Made by a program: the position numbers and the translations under genes
Shown: positions 1 through 9,730 of the stretch, piece after piece
Layout of the letters: each line of letters begins with the position of its first letter
Position numbering within the stretch: position 1 is the first letter of the stretch
Source: Rhizobiales bacterium 32-66-11
GTDB taxonomy: Bacteria > Pseudomonadota > Alphaproteobacteria > Rhizobiales > Xanthobacteraceae
Assembly (NCBI GenBank): GCA_002304505.1
Contig: NCEH01000065.1
Coordinates: 1 to 55,017, forward strand
DNA: 55,017 nucleotides
Direction: 5' to 3'
Notes under the pieces: generated by a model
Told to the model about the DNA's origin: nothing
What the model saw: the letters and a program-made list of their open reading frames with translations, nothing else
The model's database searches: none

Positions 1-287
1 CGGATATTGGCCAGGAACTGGTTGCCGAGCCCCTCGCCCTTGGAGGCGCCGCGCACCAGGCCGGCGATGTCGACGAAGGTGAGGCGGGTGGGGATGATCT
101 GGCCCGAGCCGGCAATGGAGGCCAGGGTATCGAGGCGCGGATCGGGCACCGCCACTTCACCCACATTGGGCTCGATGGTGCAGAAGGGATAATTGGCCGC
201 CTGCGCCGCGGCGGTCTGGGTGAGCGCGTTGAAGAGAGTCGACTTGCCCACGTTCGGCAGGCCGACGATGCCGCATTTGAAGCCCAT
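1..287 (-). CDS. ychF: Redox-regulated ATPase YchF (N-terminal part)
   Basis: The first 95 residues of a YchF/OLA1-type P-loop ATPase; the rest lies beyond the left edge. The start [20 protein letters not shown] carries the G1 loop GLPNVGKS, and the G3-like DIAGLV follows near residue 75, with the family signature [12 protein letters not shown] between them. YchF is a cytosolic, ribosome-associated Obg-family protein that prefers ATP and is linked to stress and oxidative responses. The identification is secure from the G1 region alone. Its start lies only 3 nt from the stop of the PIN toxin upstream on the same strand, so the two may be co-transcribed. Confidence 0.95.
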   Translation of the reverse strand, partial: MGFKCGIVGLPNVGKSTLFNALTQTAAAQAANYPFCTIEPNVGEVAVPDPRLDTLASIAGSGQIIPTRLTFVDIAGLVRGASKGEGLGNQFLANI

Positions 288-290
288 AGC

Positions 291-746
291 TCAGCGATCT
301 TTCAGCGAGGAGAAGACGGTCTCGATGTCCGTCGTGAAGGGATTGATCACGGTGGTGCGCTCGATGGCGAGGCCGTCTTGCAGGTCCTCGCTCAGCAGCA
401 GCCGGCAATCCGCAAGGAGCGCGGATGCAATCATCAGGCAGTCCCACCATTCGAACTTGAAGCGATCCTCGATGTGGTAGGCCCGCCCCATCAGCTCGCT
501 GGGCGAGGCGGAGTGGCAGGCCGGCATCAGATCGCCGAGGAAGTCCCGTATGGCATGGCGCGGCACGAAGGGAAACCGGTCGATGGCCGCCGCATAGAAC
601 TCGCTCGCCACCTGGGGCGTGATCACCAGCTCGCCGTGGCGGCGGATGGAGCGCAGGCTATGCCTCGTCAGCGCCCGCTTGCGCGCCGCGCTGCGGTCCT
701 GGAGATAGATCAGCATCCGCGCGTCCACGAAGCATCGCAGGCTCAT
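291..746 (-). CDS. PIN-domain toxin (VapC-like ribonuclease)
   Basis: A 151-residue PIN-domain protein. The acidic residues expected of the metal site are present: Asp8 in FVDARMLIY, Glu49 in ASEFY, Asp102 in WWDCLMIASALLA and Asp121 in LLLSEDLQDG. VapC toxins are endoribonucleases that cut tRNA or rRNA and are held inactive by their antitoxin. An open frame continues about 26 codons upstream, but ATG 746 is chosen because the PIN core begins immediately after it and GAGGA precedes it at suitable spacing. It sits directly downstream of a ribbon-helix-helix gene, the usual antitoxin-toxin order. The usual DTN triad is DAR here, a mild departure. Confidence 0.85.
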   Translation of the reverse strand: MSLRCFVDARMLIYLQDRSAARKRALTRHSLRSIRRHGELVITPQVASEFYAAAIDRFPFVPRHAIRDFLGDLMPACHSASPSELMGRAYHIEDRFKFEWWDCLMIASALLADCRLLLSEDLQDGLAIERTTVINPFTTDIETVFSSLKDR

Positions 747-960
747 GGCTGTCCTCACGCATCGGGGGTGGGGGTCCCTCCGGGTCCCAGCCGGGGCCAG
801 AGAGCCAGCGGTCGAACGGGGCAAGCGGATCGGAATGGCCGCCCAGCGCCCGGCTCAGGCGGTCGGCGATGAATTTGGACAGGCTCTTGCCTTCGCGCGC
901 GGCGGCCAGGCGCACCTGGACCGTCAGCTCGTCGGATAGGGTGATGGTGACGTTCTTCAT
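658..960 (-). CDS. Ribbon-helix-helix (CopG-like) antitoxin
   Basis: As read, a 100-residue protein whose first ~45 residues (MKNVTITLSDELTVQVRLAAAREGKSLSKFIADRL) form a ribbon-helix-helix DNA-binding fold: one beta strand and two helices. Such antitoxins repress their own operon as dimers and neutralise the PIN partner with the C-terminal tail. The frame runs 89 nt into the toxin gene, giving an improbable Gly/Ala/Arg-rich tail. One extra C in the C-rich run near 770 would end the protein at ...PPPPDA with a TGA 8 nt before the toxin ATG, the normal arrangement. The C-terminus is therefore suspect; the N-terminal call is good. Confidence 0.75.
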   Translation of the reverse strand: MKNVTITLSDELTVQVRLAAAREGKSLSKFIADRLSRALGGHSDPLAPFDRWLSGPGWDPEGPPPPMREDSHEPAMLRGRADADLSPGPQRGAQAGADEA

Positions 961-1006
961 GGGCGGCCCCCGCATGTGCCGGCCGGCCTAGTGCGCCACA
1001 GTGCGG

Positions 1007-1618
1007 TCAGGCGCGCGGATCGCCAATGGTTTTCTTGTCGCCGAAGCCCTGGGCATCCAGGAACAGGTGCGCCCGGTTCTGGAATTCCTCGGGCTTTCCG
1101 ACGACCAGCTGTTCGGCGAAGTCCGCGCATGCCTCGCACACCCCCTCGACCCACGGCTTCTCGCTCTTGGCGAAATCGCCCAGGACGTAAGGGTGCACCA
1201 GCGTCTTGTCGCCCGGATGACCGATGCCGAGCCGCACCCGCCAATAGTCATTGCCGCAATGTGCGGTAATGGAGCGCAGGCCGTTGTGGCCGGCGTTTCC
1301 GCCGCCCTTCTTGGTACGGATCTTGGACGGGGGCAGATCGAGTTCGTCATGGAACACGAACACGCGCTCCAGCGGGATCTTGTAGAAGCGCATGGCTTCC
1401 GCGACCGCGCGGCCGCTTTCGTTCATGAAGGTCTCGGGCAGCAAGGCGAGCACCTTCTCGCCGGCGATCTCGCCCTCGGCGACCGCGCCCTGGAAGCGGC
1501 GGCGCCAGGGGGAGAGGCGATGGCGGCGGGCCAGGGCCTCCACCGCCATGAAGCCGATATTATGCCGGTTGCCGACATATTTCGGGCCGGGATTGCCGAG
1601 GCCTGCGAACAGGATCAC
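1007..1618 (-). CDS. pth: Peptidyl-tRNA hydrolase
   Basis: Full-length 203-residue bacterial Pth, which cleaves the ester bond of peptidyl-tRNA released from stalled ribosomes so that tRNA can be recycled. The family landmarks are all visible: [18 protein letters not shown] (catalytic His19, Asn10), [21 protein letters not shown] (Asp91) and [13 protein letters not shown] (Asn112). It follows rplY by 26 nt on the same strand, a conserved rplY-pth pairing across proteobacteria that probably forms one transcript. The start [11 protein letters not shown] is the standard family N-terminus. Confidence 0.97.
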   Translation of the reverse strand: MILFAGLGNPGPKYVGNRHNIGFMAVEALARRHRLSPWRRRFQGAVAEGEIAGEKVLALLPETFMNESGRAVAEAMRFYKIPLERVFVFHDELDLPPSKIRTKKGGGNAGHNGLRSITAHCGNDYWRVRLGIGHPGDKTLVHPYVLGDFAKSEKPWVEGVCEACADFAEQLVVGKPEEFQNRAHLFLDAQGFGDKKTIGDPRA

Positions 1619-1644
1619 GGTTCAACTCCGGCCCGAGAGGTCGA

Positions 1645-2280
1645 TCAGGACTTGGAGGAGGTCGCGGCCGCGGAGGCGGCGGCAGCAGCCGCGTCGTCCG
1701 CTTCAGCGTCCTTCAGGCCCGACGGTGCCACGACGGTGGCCAGGGTGTCGTCGCCATTGAGCGCCGAGACCACGCCTTCCGGCAGGGTGACCGACGACAG
1801 ATGCAGCGACGCGCCGAGCTGAACGCCCGTCAGGTCCACGGCGATGTGGTCGGGGATGGATTCGGCCGGGCAATCCAGCTCCACCGCATGGTGGACGATG
1901 TTCAGCGTGCCGCCCGCCTTCAGGCCGGGAGAGGCTTCCTGCTTCACGAAGTGCACCGGCACTTCCACCGTGACGCGCGCACCGGCGGACACCCGCAGGA
2001 AGTCCACGTGCAGCGGCAGATCCTTCACCGGATCGAGCTGGTAGTCGCGGGGGATGACGCGGTGCTTCTTGCCGTCCACTTCGATGAGGAAGAGGGTGGT
2101 CAGGAAGTGGCCGGCGTAGATGGTCCGGGTGATCTCCTTGTGTTCCAGGGAGATGGTGATCGGATCCTGCTTCTCGCCGTAGATCACGGCGGGCACGCGT
2201 CCGGCGCGGCGCTCTTCACGGGCGGCCCCCTTGCCGGCCCGTTCGCGCACCACGGCCTTCAATTCTTTGATGGCGGTCAT
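1645..2280 (-). CDS. rplY: 50S ribosomal protein L25/Ctc (TL5 type)
   Basis: A 211-residue L25 of the long Ctc/TL5 form: an N-terminal L25 beta-barrel that binds 5S rRNA (about residues 5-95, with RVPAVIYGEKQDP and PLHVDFLRV) and a C-terminal TL5 beta domain (about 100-185, with GVxxGGTLNIVHHAVELDCPAESIP). It ends in a low-complexity Ala/Ser tail of about 20 residues, common in alphaproteobacteria. The start MTAIKELKAVVRERAGKGAAR is the usual one. A good sigma70-like promoter lies about 115 nt upstream and probably drives rplY-pth. Confidence 0.96.
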   Translation of the reverse strand: MTAIKELKAVVRERAGKGAAREERRAGRVPAVIYGEKQDPITISLEHKEITRTIYAGHFLTTLFLIEVDGKKHRVIPRDYQLDPVKDLPLHVDFLRVSAGARVTVEVPVHFVKQEASPGLKAGGTLNIVHHAVELDCPAESIPDHIAVDLTGVQLGASLHLSSVTLPEGVVSALNGDDTLATVVAPSGLKDAEADDAAAAAASAAATSSKS

Positions 2281-2393
2281 GGCACTTCATCCTAATGTAG
2301 ACTGGTTCCAGAAAGGCCAACGGCCGCTCGCGCGGCCGTCCGGCTTTCGCCTTGGCACGCCTCCAGGGGGGCGCATGCCGAAACGAAGGCGGG

Positions 2394-2422
2394 CTTATAG
2401 CCGCGTTGGCCTGCAAACGCAA
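2394..2422 (-). promoter_or_regulatory. Probable sigma70-type promoter of rplY-pth
   Basis: On the minus strand, TTGCGT (2422-2417) and TATAAG (2399-2394) are separated by 17 nt, a good housekeeping promoter match. It points toward rplY with a leader of just over 100 nt. Called from consensus only. Confidence 0.5.
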
Positions 2423-2446
2423 TAAAGACAGGCAGGGGAGGGGTTC

Positions 2447-3469
2447 ATGGGTGGGGGCAGTTTCGTGAGGGCGGTGGTGATCGCGGCCGGACTGATCGCC
2501 GGGGCCGGGGCAGCCTGGGCGCAAGGCGCGCCACCGGCGGCGACGGGGGAGCGGATCACCGAATGGGACATCCCCCAGATCAGCACCTTGCCGGACGATG
2601 AATTCGGCCGGCTGGTGCGGTTCGGCCGCTCGGTGCTGGAGGCGACCTATGCCCATGTGGGCCCCGCCGTCGCCGATCCGGCGATGCGCTTTGCCGGCAA
2701 CAATCTCGCCTGCGCGAACTGCCATCTCAACGACGGGCGCAAGAAATTCGGCCTGCCGCTGGTGGCGGCGGACGCGGATTATCCCGCCTATTCCGCCCGC
2801 ACCGCCCGCGACCTCACCCTCGCCGACCGGGTGAACCAGTGCATGATCCGCTCCATGAACGGGCGTCCCATGCCGGCGGACGCGCGGCCCATGCTGGCGC
2901 TTCTGGCCTATCTCACGGTGCTTTCAACCCATATTCCCGAGGATGCGAAGATTTCCGGCGCCGGCGCCGGGCAGATGCCGGAGCTGGATCGCGCCGCCGA
3001 TCCGGTGCGCGGCGCCGGCATTTTCCGCGCCCAATGCGCCGATTGCCACGGGGTCTCCGGGGAAGGGGTTCGGCGCAACGGGGCCGATGCCGCGCTCGGT
3101 TATGGCGTGCCGCCGCTGTGGGGGGCGGACAGCTTCAATGACGGCGCTGGCATGAGCCGTCTCATGACCTTGGCCAATTTCGCCCATAACAACATGCCCA
3201 ACGGCACCGACTGGCTGATGCCGCAGCTGAGCCCGCCGGATGCCTGGGACGTGGCGGCCTTCGTCGAATCCCAGTCCCGCCCGGCCCTCGCCGGCCTGGA
3301 GCGCGATTTTCCGGACCTGCTGCGAAAGCCGATCGACGCGCCATATGGGCCGTATGCGGACGGCTTTTCCGCCGCCCAGCACAAATACGGCCCCTACGCG
3401 CCGATCCGGGCCGAGATCGCCCGGCTGAAGGCGGAAAAGAGCAGCGTGCCCAATCCCAACCTCAAATAG
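2447..3469 (+). CDS. Diheme cytochrome c, TsdA (thiosulfate dehydrogenase)-like
   Basis: A 340-residue exported cytochrome with a signal peptide (about 1-26, ending AWAQ) and two c-type haem sites, CANCH at 89-93 and CADCH at 197-201. The segment VNQCMIRSMNGRPMP puts Cys132 about 39 residues after the first haem histidine. That matches the Cys ligand of haem 1 in thiosulfate dehydrogenase TsdA, which oxidises two thiosulfates to tetrathionate in the periplasm; Met240 or Met250 may ligate haem 2. A strong AGGGGAGGGG precedes the ATG. It stands alone, diverging from rplY. TsdA-like activity is inference; related diheme cytochromes can serve other donors. Confidence 0.8.
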   Translation: MGGGSFVRAVVIAAGLIAGAGAAWAQGAPPAATGERITEWDIPQISTLPDDEFGRLVRFGRSVLEATYAHVGPAVADPAMRFAGNNLACANCHLNDGRKKFGLPLVAADADYPAYSARTARDLTLADRVNQCMIRSMNGRPMPADARPMLALLAYLTVLSTHIPEDAKISGAGAGQMPELDRAADPVRGAGIFRAQCADCHGVSGEGVRRNGADAALGYGVPPLWGADSFNDGAGMSRLMTLANFAHNNMPNGTDWLMPQLSPPDAWDVAAFVESQSRPALAGLERDFPDLLRKPIDAPYGPYADGFSAAQHKYGPYAPIRAEIARLKAEKSSVPNPNLK

Positions 3470-3470
3470 C

Positions 3471-3599
3471 TCATTTGGGCAGCGGCTCGGCCGAACAGGC
3501 GTGCGTCGGGGTCACCTTGAACCAGTCGCCGCACTTGTCGCAGCCGGCGACGCCGAGGCCGAAGCCCACCACGAGGGCGATCTGAAGAAAACGGCGCAT
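3471..3599 (-). CDS. Small lipoprotein (42 aa)
   Basis: A short gene encoding MRRFLQIALVVGFGLGVAGC followed by DKCGDWFKVTPTHACSAEPLPK. It has a positively charged start, a hydrophobic stretch and a lipobox V-A-G-C with Cys20 as the predicted lipidation site. The mature part has two further cysteines (Cys23 and Cys35). GAGGAG sits 6 nt before the ATG. It converges with the cytochrome gene, whose stop is 1 nt away, and lies downstream of priA on the same strand. Function unknown; a small envelope lipoprotein is inferred from the lipobox. The good ribosome site and signal argue that it is real. Confidence 0.7.
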   Translation of the reverse strand: MRRFLQIALVVGFGLGVAGCDKCGDWFKVTPTHACSAEPLPK

Positions 3600-3699
3600 G
3601 TCGCGCTCCTCAATCCTGCATCGCGGCGCACCATAAAGCAGGGCGCGCCGCTTTCAACCGACAAGGCCGTGCGCGCCGCGTCCGACGGTGCGCCGGCAC

Positions 3700-5874
3700 C
3701 TACAGAAAGCTCAGTGGGTCCACATCGATGGCCACCCGGACATTGCCGGTGGGCTTGGGCGCGCTCTCGCGCCAGCCCCTGAGATAGGCGGAAAGATCGA
3801 ACCCGCGGGGCGAGCGCACCAGCAGCCGCCAGCGATGGCGCCCGCGCAGCAAGGCGAGCGGCGCCTCGGCGGGGCCGAGCACGCGCACGTCGGCATGCAA
3901 GGGCGCGCTCGCGGCGAGCCGCCGGGCATGGCCTTCGGCGGCATGGGCTTCGCTCGCCGAAACGATCAGGCTCGCCATGCGGCCGAACGGTGGGAGGTGC
4001 GCCTCCTCGCGCGAGGCGATCTCGCTTTCATAGAACGCCGCGCGGTCCCCCAGCATCAGCGCCTTCATCACCGGATGCTCGGGCATATGGGTCTGGATGA
4101 AGCCGCGCCCTTCGGTTGAGCCGCGCCCGGCGCGCCCCGCCACCTGATGGACGAGCTGGAAGGTGCGCTCGGCCGCACGCGGGTCGCCATGGCCGAGGCC
4201 GACATCGGCATCCACCACCCCCACCAGAGCGAGGCCGGGAAAATTGTGCCCCTTCGCCACCAATTGGGTGCCGACGATGATGTCCACCTCGCCCTTGGCC
4301 ACCGCGTCGAGTTCCGCCCGCATGCGCTCGACGCCGCCGGACAGATCGCTGGAAAGCACGAGGCTGCGGGCGGCGGGAAACAGGGTCTGCACTTCTTCCT
4401 GCAGGCGCTCGACGCCCGGTCCGCAGGGGATCAGGCTGTCCTTGGCGCCGCAGGCCGGGCAGGTGTCGGGGATCGGCGCCTGATAGCCGCAATGATGGCA
4501 GGCGAGGCGGCGGCGGAAGCGATGTTCCACCAGCCAGGCCGAGCAGGAGGGGCAGCGCATGCGATGGCCGCACGACCGGCACATGGTGAGCGGGGCATAG
4601 CCGCGCCGGTTGAGGAACAGCAGCGCCTGGCCGCCGGCCGCCATGGTGTCGGTAATCTCGGCCTCCAGGCGCGGGGCGATCCAGCGGCCGCGCGGCGGGC
4701 CTTCCTTGCGCAGATCGATGGGCGAGAGCCCGGGCACTTTGGCGCCGCCGAACCGCTCCGGCAACGCAAGCCGCTTGTAGCGCCCGCGCCGCGCATTCAC
4801 CTCGGTCTCGATGGAAGGCGTGGCCGAGGCGAGCACGATCGGGGCTTTCGCCAGCCGCGCGCGCACCACCGCCATGTCGCGGGCGTGATAGGCGACGCCG
4901 TCATCCTGCTTATAGGCCGGGTCGTGCTCCTCATCGACGATGGTCAGGCCGAGATCGCGGAACGGCAGGAACAGGGCGGAGCGCGCGCCCGCGACCACGG
5001 AAACCTCGCCGCTCGCCACGCCCCGCAGCACCCGTGCCCGGCGTTTTGTGGAAACGCCGGAATGCCATTCCGCCGGCTTCACGCCGAACCTCTTGGTGAA
5101 ACGGTCCATGAACGCCTGGGTCAGCGCGATCTCGGGCAGCAGGATCAGCGATTGCCGCCCCTCCATGATCGCCTGCGCCACCGCCTCGAAATAGACTTCG
5201 GTCTTCCCGGAGCCGGTGACGCCGTCCAGCAGATGCACGCTGAAGCCGCGCGCCGCGACCGCCGCCCGCAGCGCCTGCGCCGCGCCCGCCTGCTCGGGCG
5301 AAAGCTCCGGCACGGCATAAGCTGCGTCGGGCGGATAGGCGGCGGGCTCGGGGGGGAGGACGAGGGTTTCCAGCGCCCCGTCATCCACCAATCCATCCAC
5401 CACTGAAGGCGAGACGCCGGCCTCGCGCGCCGCCTCGCCCTTGCCGCGCACGAAGCCGTCGGCGAGGAAGGCGAGGAGCCGCGCGCGGGCGGCGGTCATG
5501 CGCTCCGGGGTGCGGCCGGTTGTGCGCACGCCCACCCGCTCGCGGCCGGGACCGGGGCTTTCGTCATGGCGCAGCGCCATGCGCAGCACCATGCCGCGCG
5601 GGGCAAGGGTGTAATCGGCGATCCAATCCACCAGCCGGCGCAATTCCTCTGGCAAGGGGGTGTGGTCGAGCTTGGCCTTGACGCTTTTCAGCTTGGCTTC
5701 GTTCACGCCCGCCGCATCGGTGCGGATCGCCCACACGCACCCCACCATGCCGCGCGTGCCAAGCGGCACCTGCACGAGATCGCCCGGCGCGAGCGTGAGC
5801 CCATCCGGCACGGCATAGGAATAGGGGGCGTCGAGGCCGAGGGGGAGCAGGACATCGACGAGGCGCGCGGTCAT
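3700..5874 (-). CDS. priA: Primosomal replication restart helicase PriA
   Basis: A 724-residue PriA, a 3'-5' helicase that recognises abandoned forks and loads the primosome. In order: the N-terminal 3'-DNA-binding domain (1-100), winged-helix region, Walker A GVTGSGKT at 218-225, DEEH box, and a zinc-binding insert with CRSC, CPSC, CHHC and CPAC pairs. The C-terminal helicase lobe has GTQLVAKGHNFPG and QVAGRAGRG. The frame is open 38 codons further upstream, but MTARLVDVLLPLGLDAPYSY is the family N-terminus, so ATG 5874 is used. It diverges from obgE. In many rhizobia priA borders atpH instead. Confidence 0.96.
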   Translation of the reverse strand: MTARLVDVLLPLGLDAPYSYAVPDGLTLAPGDLVQVPLGTRGMVGCVWAIRTDAAGVNEAKLKSVKAKLDHTPLPEELRRLVDWIADYTLAPRGMVLRMALRHDESPGPGRERVGVRTTGRTPERMTAARARLLAFLADGFVRGKGEAAREAGVSPSVVDGLVDDGALETLVLPPEPAAYPPDAAYAVPELSPEQAGAAQALRAAVAARGFSVHLLDGVTGSGKTEVYFEAVAQAIMEGRQSLILLPEIALTQAFMDRFTKRFGVKPAEWHSGVSTKRRARVLRGVASGEVSVVAGARSALFLPFRDLGLTIVDEEHDPAYKQDDGVAYHARDMAVVRARLAKAPIVLASATPSIETEVNARRGRYKRLALPERFGGAKVPGLSPIDLRKEGPPRGRWIAPRLEAEITDTMAAGGQALLFLNRRGYAPLTMCRSCGHRMRCPSCSAWLVEHRFRRRLACHHCGYQAPIPDTCPACGAKDSLIPCGPGVERLQEEVQTLFPAARSLVLSSDLSGGVERMRAELDAVAKGEVDIIVGTQLVAKGHNFPGLALVGVVDADVGLGHGDPRAAERTFQLVHQVAGRAGRGSTEGRGFIQTHMPEHPVMKALMLGDRAAFYESEIASREEAHLPPFGRMASLIVSASEAHAAEGHARRLAASAPLHADVRVLGPAEAPLALLRGRHRWRLLVRSPRGFDLSAYLRGWRESAPKPTGNVRVAIDVDPLSFL

Positions 5875-5981
5875 GTTGGTTTTTTGGTCCGAGCGGGCGC
5901 AAAGGTCAAAGGGGGAGGGGAGAATGGCCACCGGGTGACGGCGAACCCGCTCCCGCGTCCACGGAAACCACGAAAACGTAG

Positions 5982-7070
<1,089 letters not shown>

Positions 7071-7113
7071 GCGGCGCGCGGGCCTTCGCGGGCACAACGC
7101 AAGGGAGCCGGTG

Positions 7114-7296
7114 ATGGCGGGGGAACGCTTCGAACGCCATCGCCAGCCCTGGACCTCGGAGGAGATCCAGAAGCTGCATGCCTGCGCCAAGAAGGGCATG
7201 TCGCTGAAGGGCATTGCCCAGGCGCTCACGCGCAGCGAGGAATCGGTGAAGATGCGCGCCAAGGCCGACGGCCTCACCATCGCCAAGCTGCGCTGA
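7114..7296 (+). CDS. Small SANT/Myb-like helix-turn-helix protein, function unknown
   Basis: A 60-residue basic protein, [20 protein letters not shown] onward. The segment [43 protein letters not shown] resembles a SANT/Myb-type helix-turn-helix: an initial W with acidic residues, then a recognition-like helix. GGGAG lies upstream; ATG 7114 has better spacing than GTG 7111. It sits between obgE and proB on the same strand. Coding seems likely because the reading is clean and domain-like, but I cannot give a function. Confidence 0.6.
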   Translation: MAGERFERHRQPWTSEEIQKLHACAKKGMSLKGIAQALTRSEESVKMRAKADGLTIAKLR

Positions 7297-7421
7297 ACGC
7301 TCACGGCGTTTGGTGCGGGGCAGCGTCGCCGTTCCGCCTCTGGCCCGAAGAGCCGGCTTGGGATATCTCAGGCGGCTCCCGCCCCTGCGCCGCCGACGGG
7401 GATGCCCGGCCTGCGGCTGAA

Positions 7422-8567
7422 GTGAAGACCCGATCCGTGAGCTCTGCCGTTCCCTCCCTCGCCGATTTCCGCCGCATCGTCATCAAGGTGGGCTCGGCCC
7501 TGCTGGTGGATTCCGCGCGCGGAAAAGTCCGCCTGCCGTGGCTCACCTCGCTGGCCGAGGACATCGGCGCGCTGCATGCCGAGGGCAAGGACGTGCTGGT
7601 GGTCTCCTCGGGCGCCATCGCGCTCGGGCGCACCGTGCTCGGCCTGCCGCGCGGCGCCTTGAAGCTGGAGGACAGCCAGGCCGCCGCCGCCGTGGGCCAG
7701 ATCGCGCTCGCCCGCACCTGGTCGGAAATCCTCGCCCACGAGAATGTCACCGCCGGCCAGATCCTGCTGACGCTGGGCGACACCGAGGAGCGGCGGCGGT
7801 ATTTGAATGCCCGCTCCACCCTGGGGCGGCTGCTGGAGTATCGCGCGGTTCCCGTCATCAACGAGAACGACACGGTGGCCACCAGCGAAATCCGCTATGG
7901 CGACAACGACCGCCTCGCGGCGCGCGTCGCCACCATGGCGAGCGCGGATCTGCTGGTGCTGCTGTCCGATATCGACGGGCTTTATACCGCCCCGCCGGCG
8001 CAGGATCCGGAGGCGCGCCATATTGCCGTGGTGCAGCGCATCACCGCCGAGATCGAGGGCATGGCGGGCGCCGCCGGCTCGGAACTCTCGCGCGGCGGCA
8101 TGCGCACCAAGATCGAGGCCGGCAAGATCGCCACCTCCGCCGGCACCCATATGGTGATCGCCTCAGGCCATGTGAAAAATCCGCTGCGCGCGATCCTGGA
8201 GGGCGGGCGCTGCACCTGGTTCCTCAGCGGCGCCACACCGGCCCGGGCGCGCAAGGCCTGGATCGGCGGCGCGCTGGAGCCGCGCGGCATCCTGCATCTG
8301 GACGAGGGGGCGGTGGCGGCCTTGCGGCGTGGCGCGAGCCTGCTGCCGGCTGGCGTCACGCGGGTGGAAGGCCTGTTCGAGCGCGGCGACGCGGTGCTGC
8401 TGCGCGGCCCGGATGGCGGCGAGATCGGGCGTGGGCTGGTGGCCTATGACAGCGACCATGCCGAGCGCATCATCGGCCGCGCCAGCGCCGAAATCGAAGC
8501 CATCCTCGGCTTCCAGGGCCGCCTGGAACTGGTGCATCGCGACGACATGGCGGTGGGCGCGGAATAG
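7422..8567 (+). CDS. proB: Glutamate 5-kinase
   Basis: A 381-residue ProB, which phosphorylates glutamate to gamma-glutamyl phosphate as the first and feedback-inhibited step of proline synthesis. The amino-acid-kinase domain (about 15-255) shows [57 protein letters not shown] and [15 protein letters not shown]-terminal PUA domain covers about 280-370 with [17 protein letters not shown] and [16 protein letters not shown]. The start is GTG 7422; GTG 7437 is an alternative. It is separated from proA by an inserted palindromic repeat and an opposing gene, an interruption of the usual proBA pair. Confidence 0.95.
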   Translation: MKTRSVSSAVPSLADFRRIVIKVGSALLVDSARGKVRLPWLTSLAEDIGALHAEGKDVLVVSSGAIALGRTVLGLPRGALKLEDSQAAAAVGQIALARTWSEILAHENVTAGQILLTLGDTEERRRYLNARSTLGRLLEYRAVPVINENDTVATSEIRYGDNDRLAARVATMASADLLVLLSDIDGLYTAPPAQDPEARHIAVVQRITAEIEGMAGAAGSELSRGGMRTKIEAGKIATSAGTHMVIASGHVKNPLRAILEGGRCTWFLSGATPARARKAWIGGALEPRGILHLDEGAVAALRRGASLLPAGVTRVEGLFERGDAVLLRGPDGGEIGRGLVAYDSDHAERIIGRASAEIEAILGFQGRLELVHRDDMAVGAE

Positions 8568-8585
8568 GCGCCTGCAGTCTCGGCC

Positions 8586-8681
8586 CTAGAGCCGGATCCG
8601 CCTCTATTCAATAAGTGAGAGGGCGATTCACCGCCCATATGGAACCACCAAGTGGTTGCATATGGGCGGATCGCGCTCTAG
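8586..8681. repeat. 96-bp palindromic repeat element (REP/MITE-like)
   Basis: Bounded by 7-bp inverted ends CTAGAGC (8586-8592) and GCTCTAG (8675-8681). The core is a near-perfect hairpin: CCGCCCATATG (8631-8641) pairs with CATATGGGCGG (8659-8669). After one G/G mismatch the stem continues as AACCAC/GTGGTT to a 3-nt loop (8649-8651). GCGAT (8623-8627) and ATCGC (8670-8674) extend it past a small bulge. The unpaired left arm (8593-8622) makes it asymmetric. It lies between convergent genes, typical of REP-type elements, and its right end overlaps the stop codon of the VCBS protein. It may also act as a terminator. No second copy is in the window. Confidence 0.75.
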
Positions 8682-9556
8682 CGCGGGTAGGGCACCGTCA
8701 CGTGGCGCCCGCCCGCCACCCCCACGACAACGGCCGGTCCGCCGGCATCCTGCGCCAGCTTGAAATTGCTGGTGGCGGCATCGGCCAGGGGCACGCGCTT
8801 CAGCACGTGCGGCCCGCCGGCAAAGGAAAGGAACAGCAGGCTGCGGCGATCGAAGGACGGGAGCGCGAGATCGGCGATGCCGTCGCCGTCGAAATCGGCG
8901 ACCACCGACATCCCCTGCTGGTTCGATCCCGCCGCATGATTGGAGACGCCCGCTAATGCGGCGATTTCCTTCAGCGCGCCGCCCGAAAGGGTGAACACCC
9001 GCAGCTGGCCCACCGCGTGAGGCTGCTGCACATAAGCGACATCGAGCCGGCCGTCGCCGTTGAAATCCGCGATCCCGGCCGGGTTCAGCCAGCGGTGGGG
9101 ACCCCCGGTGCTCGGCGATTGGGCGATGATGGCGAGTTGCCCGCCCCGTTGCGCGATCACCACCAGGGAGGTGCCCTGCCGCGCGGAGGTGCGCACCAGG
9201 AGGATCTCGTCGCTGCCATCGCTGTCGAGATCGGCGAGGCGGGGGATGCGGTCCTCGAACACCTCGTCCTCCGGCAGAACCAGCTTGAGGGTGCGCCCGT
9301 CGGTGAGGCGCACCACGAGGCTCGCGGCCTCGTAGTCCGCGCCCAGAACGAAATGGCGATAACGCCCGGTCGGATCGGCCAGAGAGGCCTCCGCGATGTT
9401 TTTCTCCCCGTGCGCCACCTGGCCGACCACGGCGGGTGCGTTCGGGGGTGTGGCATGGACCGGGCCGGCAGCGGCCAGGAGGGCAAGAAGCTGCATCCAG
9501 GAGCGCAAGCTTGTCATGCGGAGCAGACCCGATGGGAGCCGCGATGCGCGCGACAT
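8678..9556 (-). CDS. Secreted VCBS/FG-GAP repeat protein
   Basis: About 292 residues. The N-terminus is arginine-rich followed by a hydrophobic signal segment (MQLLALLAAAGPVHA), so export is expected. The mature part has repeated calcium-loop motifs of the FG-GAP/VCBS propeller type: DLDSDGSDEI, DFNGDGRLDV and DFDGDGIADL, each with Asp at positions 1, 3 and 5. Such propellers usually bind ligands or other proteins outside the cytoplasm; the specific role is unknown. ATG 9556 has AGGG at good spacing; ATG 9517 would give a shorter signal. The TAG stop lies inside the terminal repeat of the adjacent palindromic element. Confidence 0.75.
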   Translation of the reverse strand: MSRASRLPSGLLRMTSLRSWMQLLALLAAAGPVHATPPNAPAVVGQVAHGEKNIAEASLADPTGRYRHFVLGADYEAASLVVRLTDGRTLKLVLPEDEVFEDRIPRLADLDSDGSDEILLVRTSARQGTSLVVIAQRGGQLAIIAQSPSTGGPHRWLNPAGIADFNGDGRLDVAYVQQPHAVGQLRVFTLSGGALKEIAALAGVSNHAAGSNQQGMSVVADFDGDGIADLALPSFDRRSLLFLSFAGGPHVLKRVPLADAATSNFKLAQDAGGPAVVVGVAGGRHVTVPYPR

Positions 9557-9730
9557 GGCCAAGCCCTAGCATGGCGGCGGCGGGCGTTCGCTCACATCTG
9601 TGGGAGGCGGGCGCGCAGGGAGCCCTTGCGTTAGGGGCTGTCGCCACGCACATAGGGCATGCTAATGAAACGCAGTCCCACGCCGCGTGTGAGGCCGGGA
9701 TATTGCGTGTTCCGTCCGTGAGTTGAAGCC

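Noticed and set aside
4147..5406. A 419-codon open frame antisense to priA
   Set aside because: Mirror of PriA codons in high-GC DNA, with no domain-like sequence.
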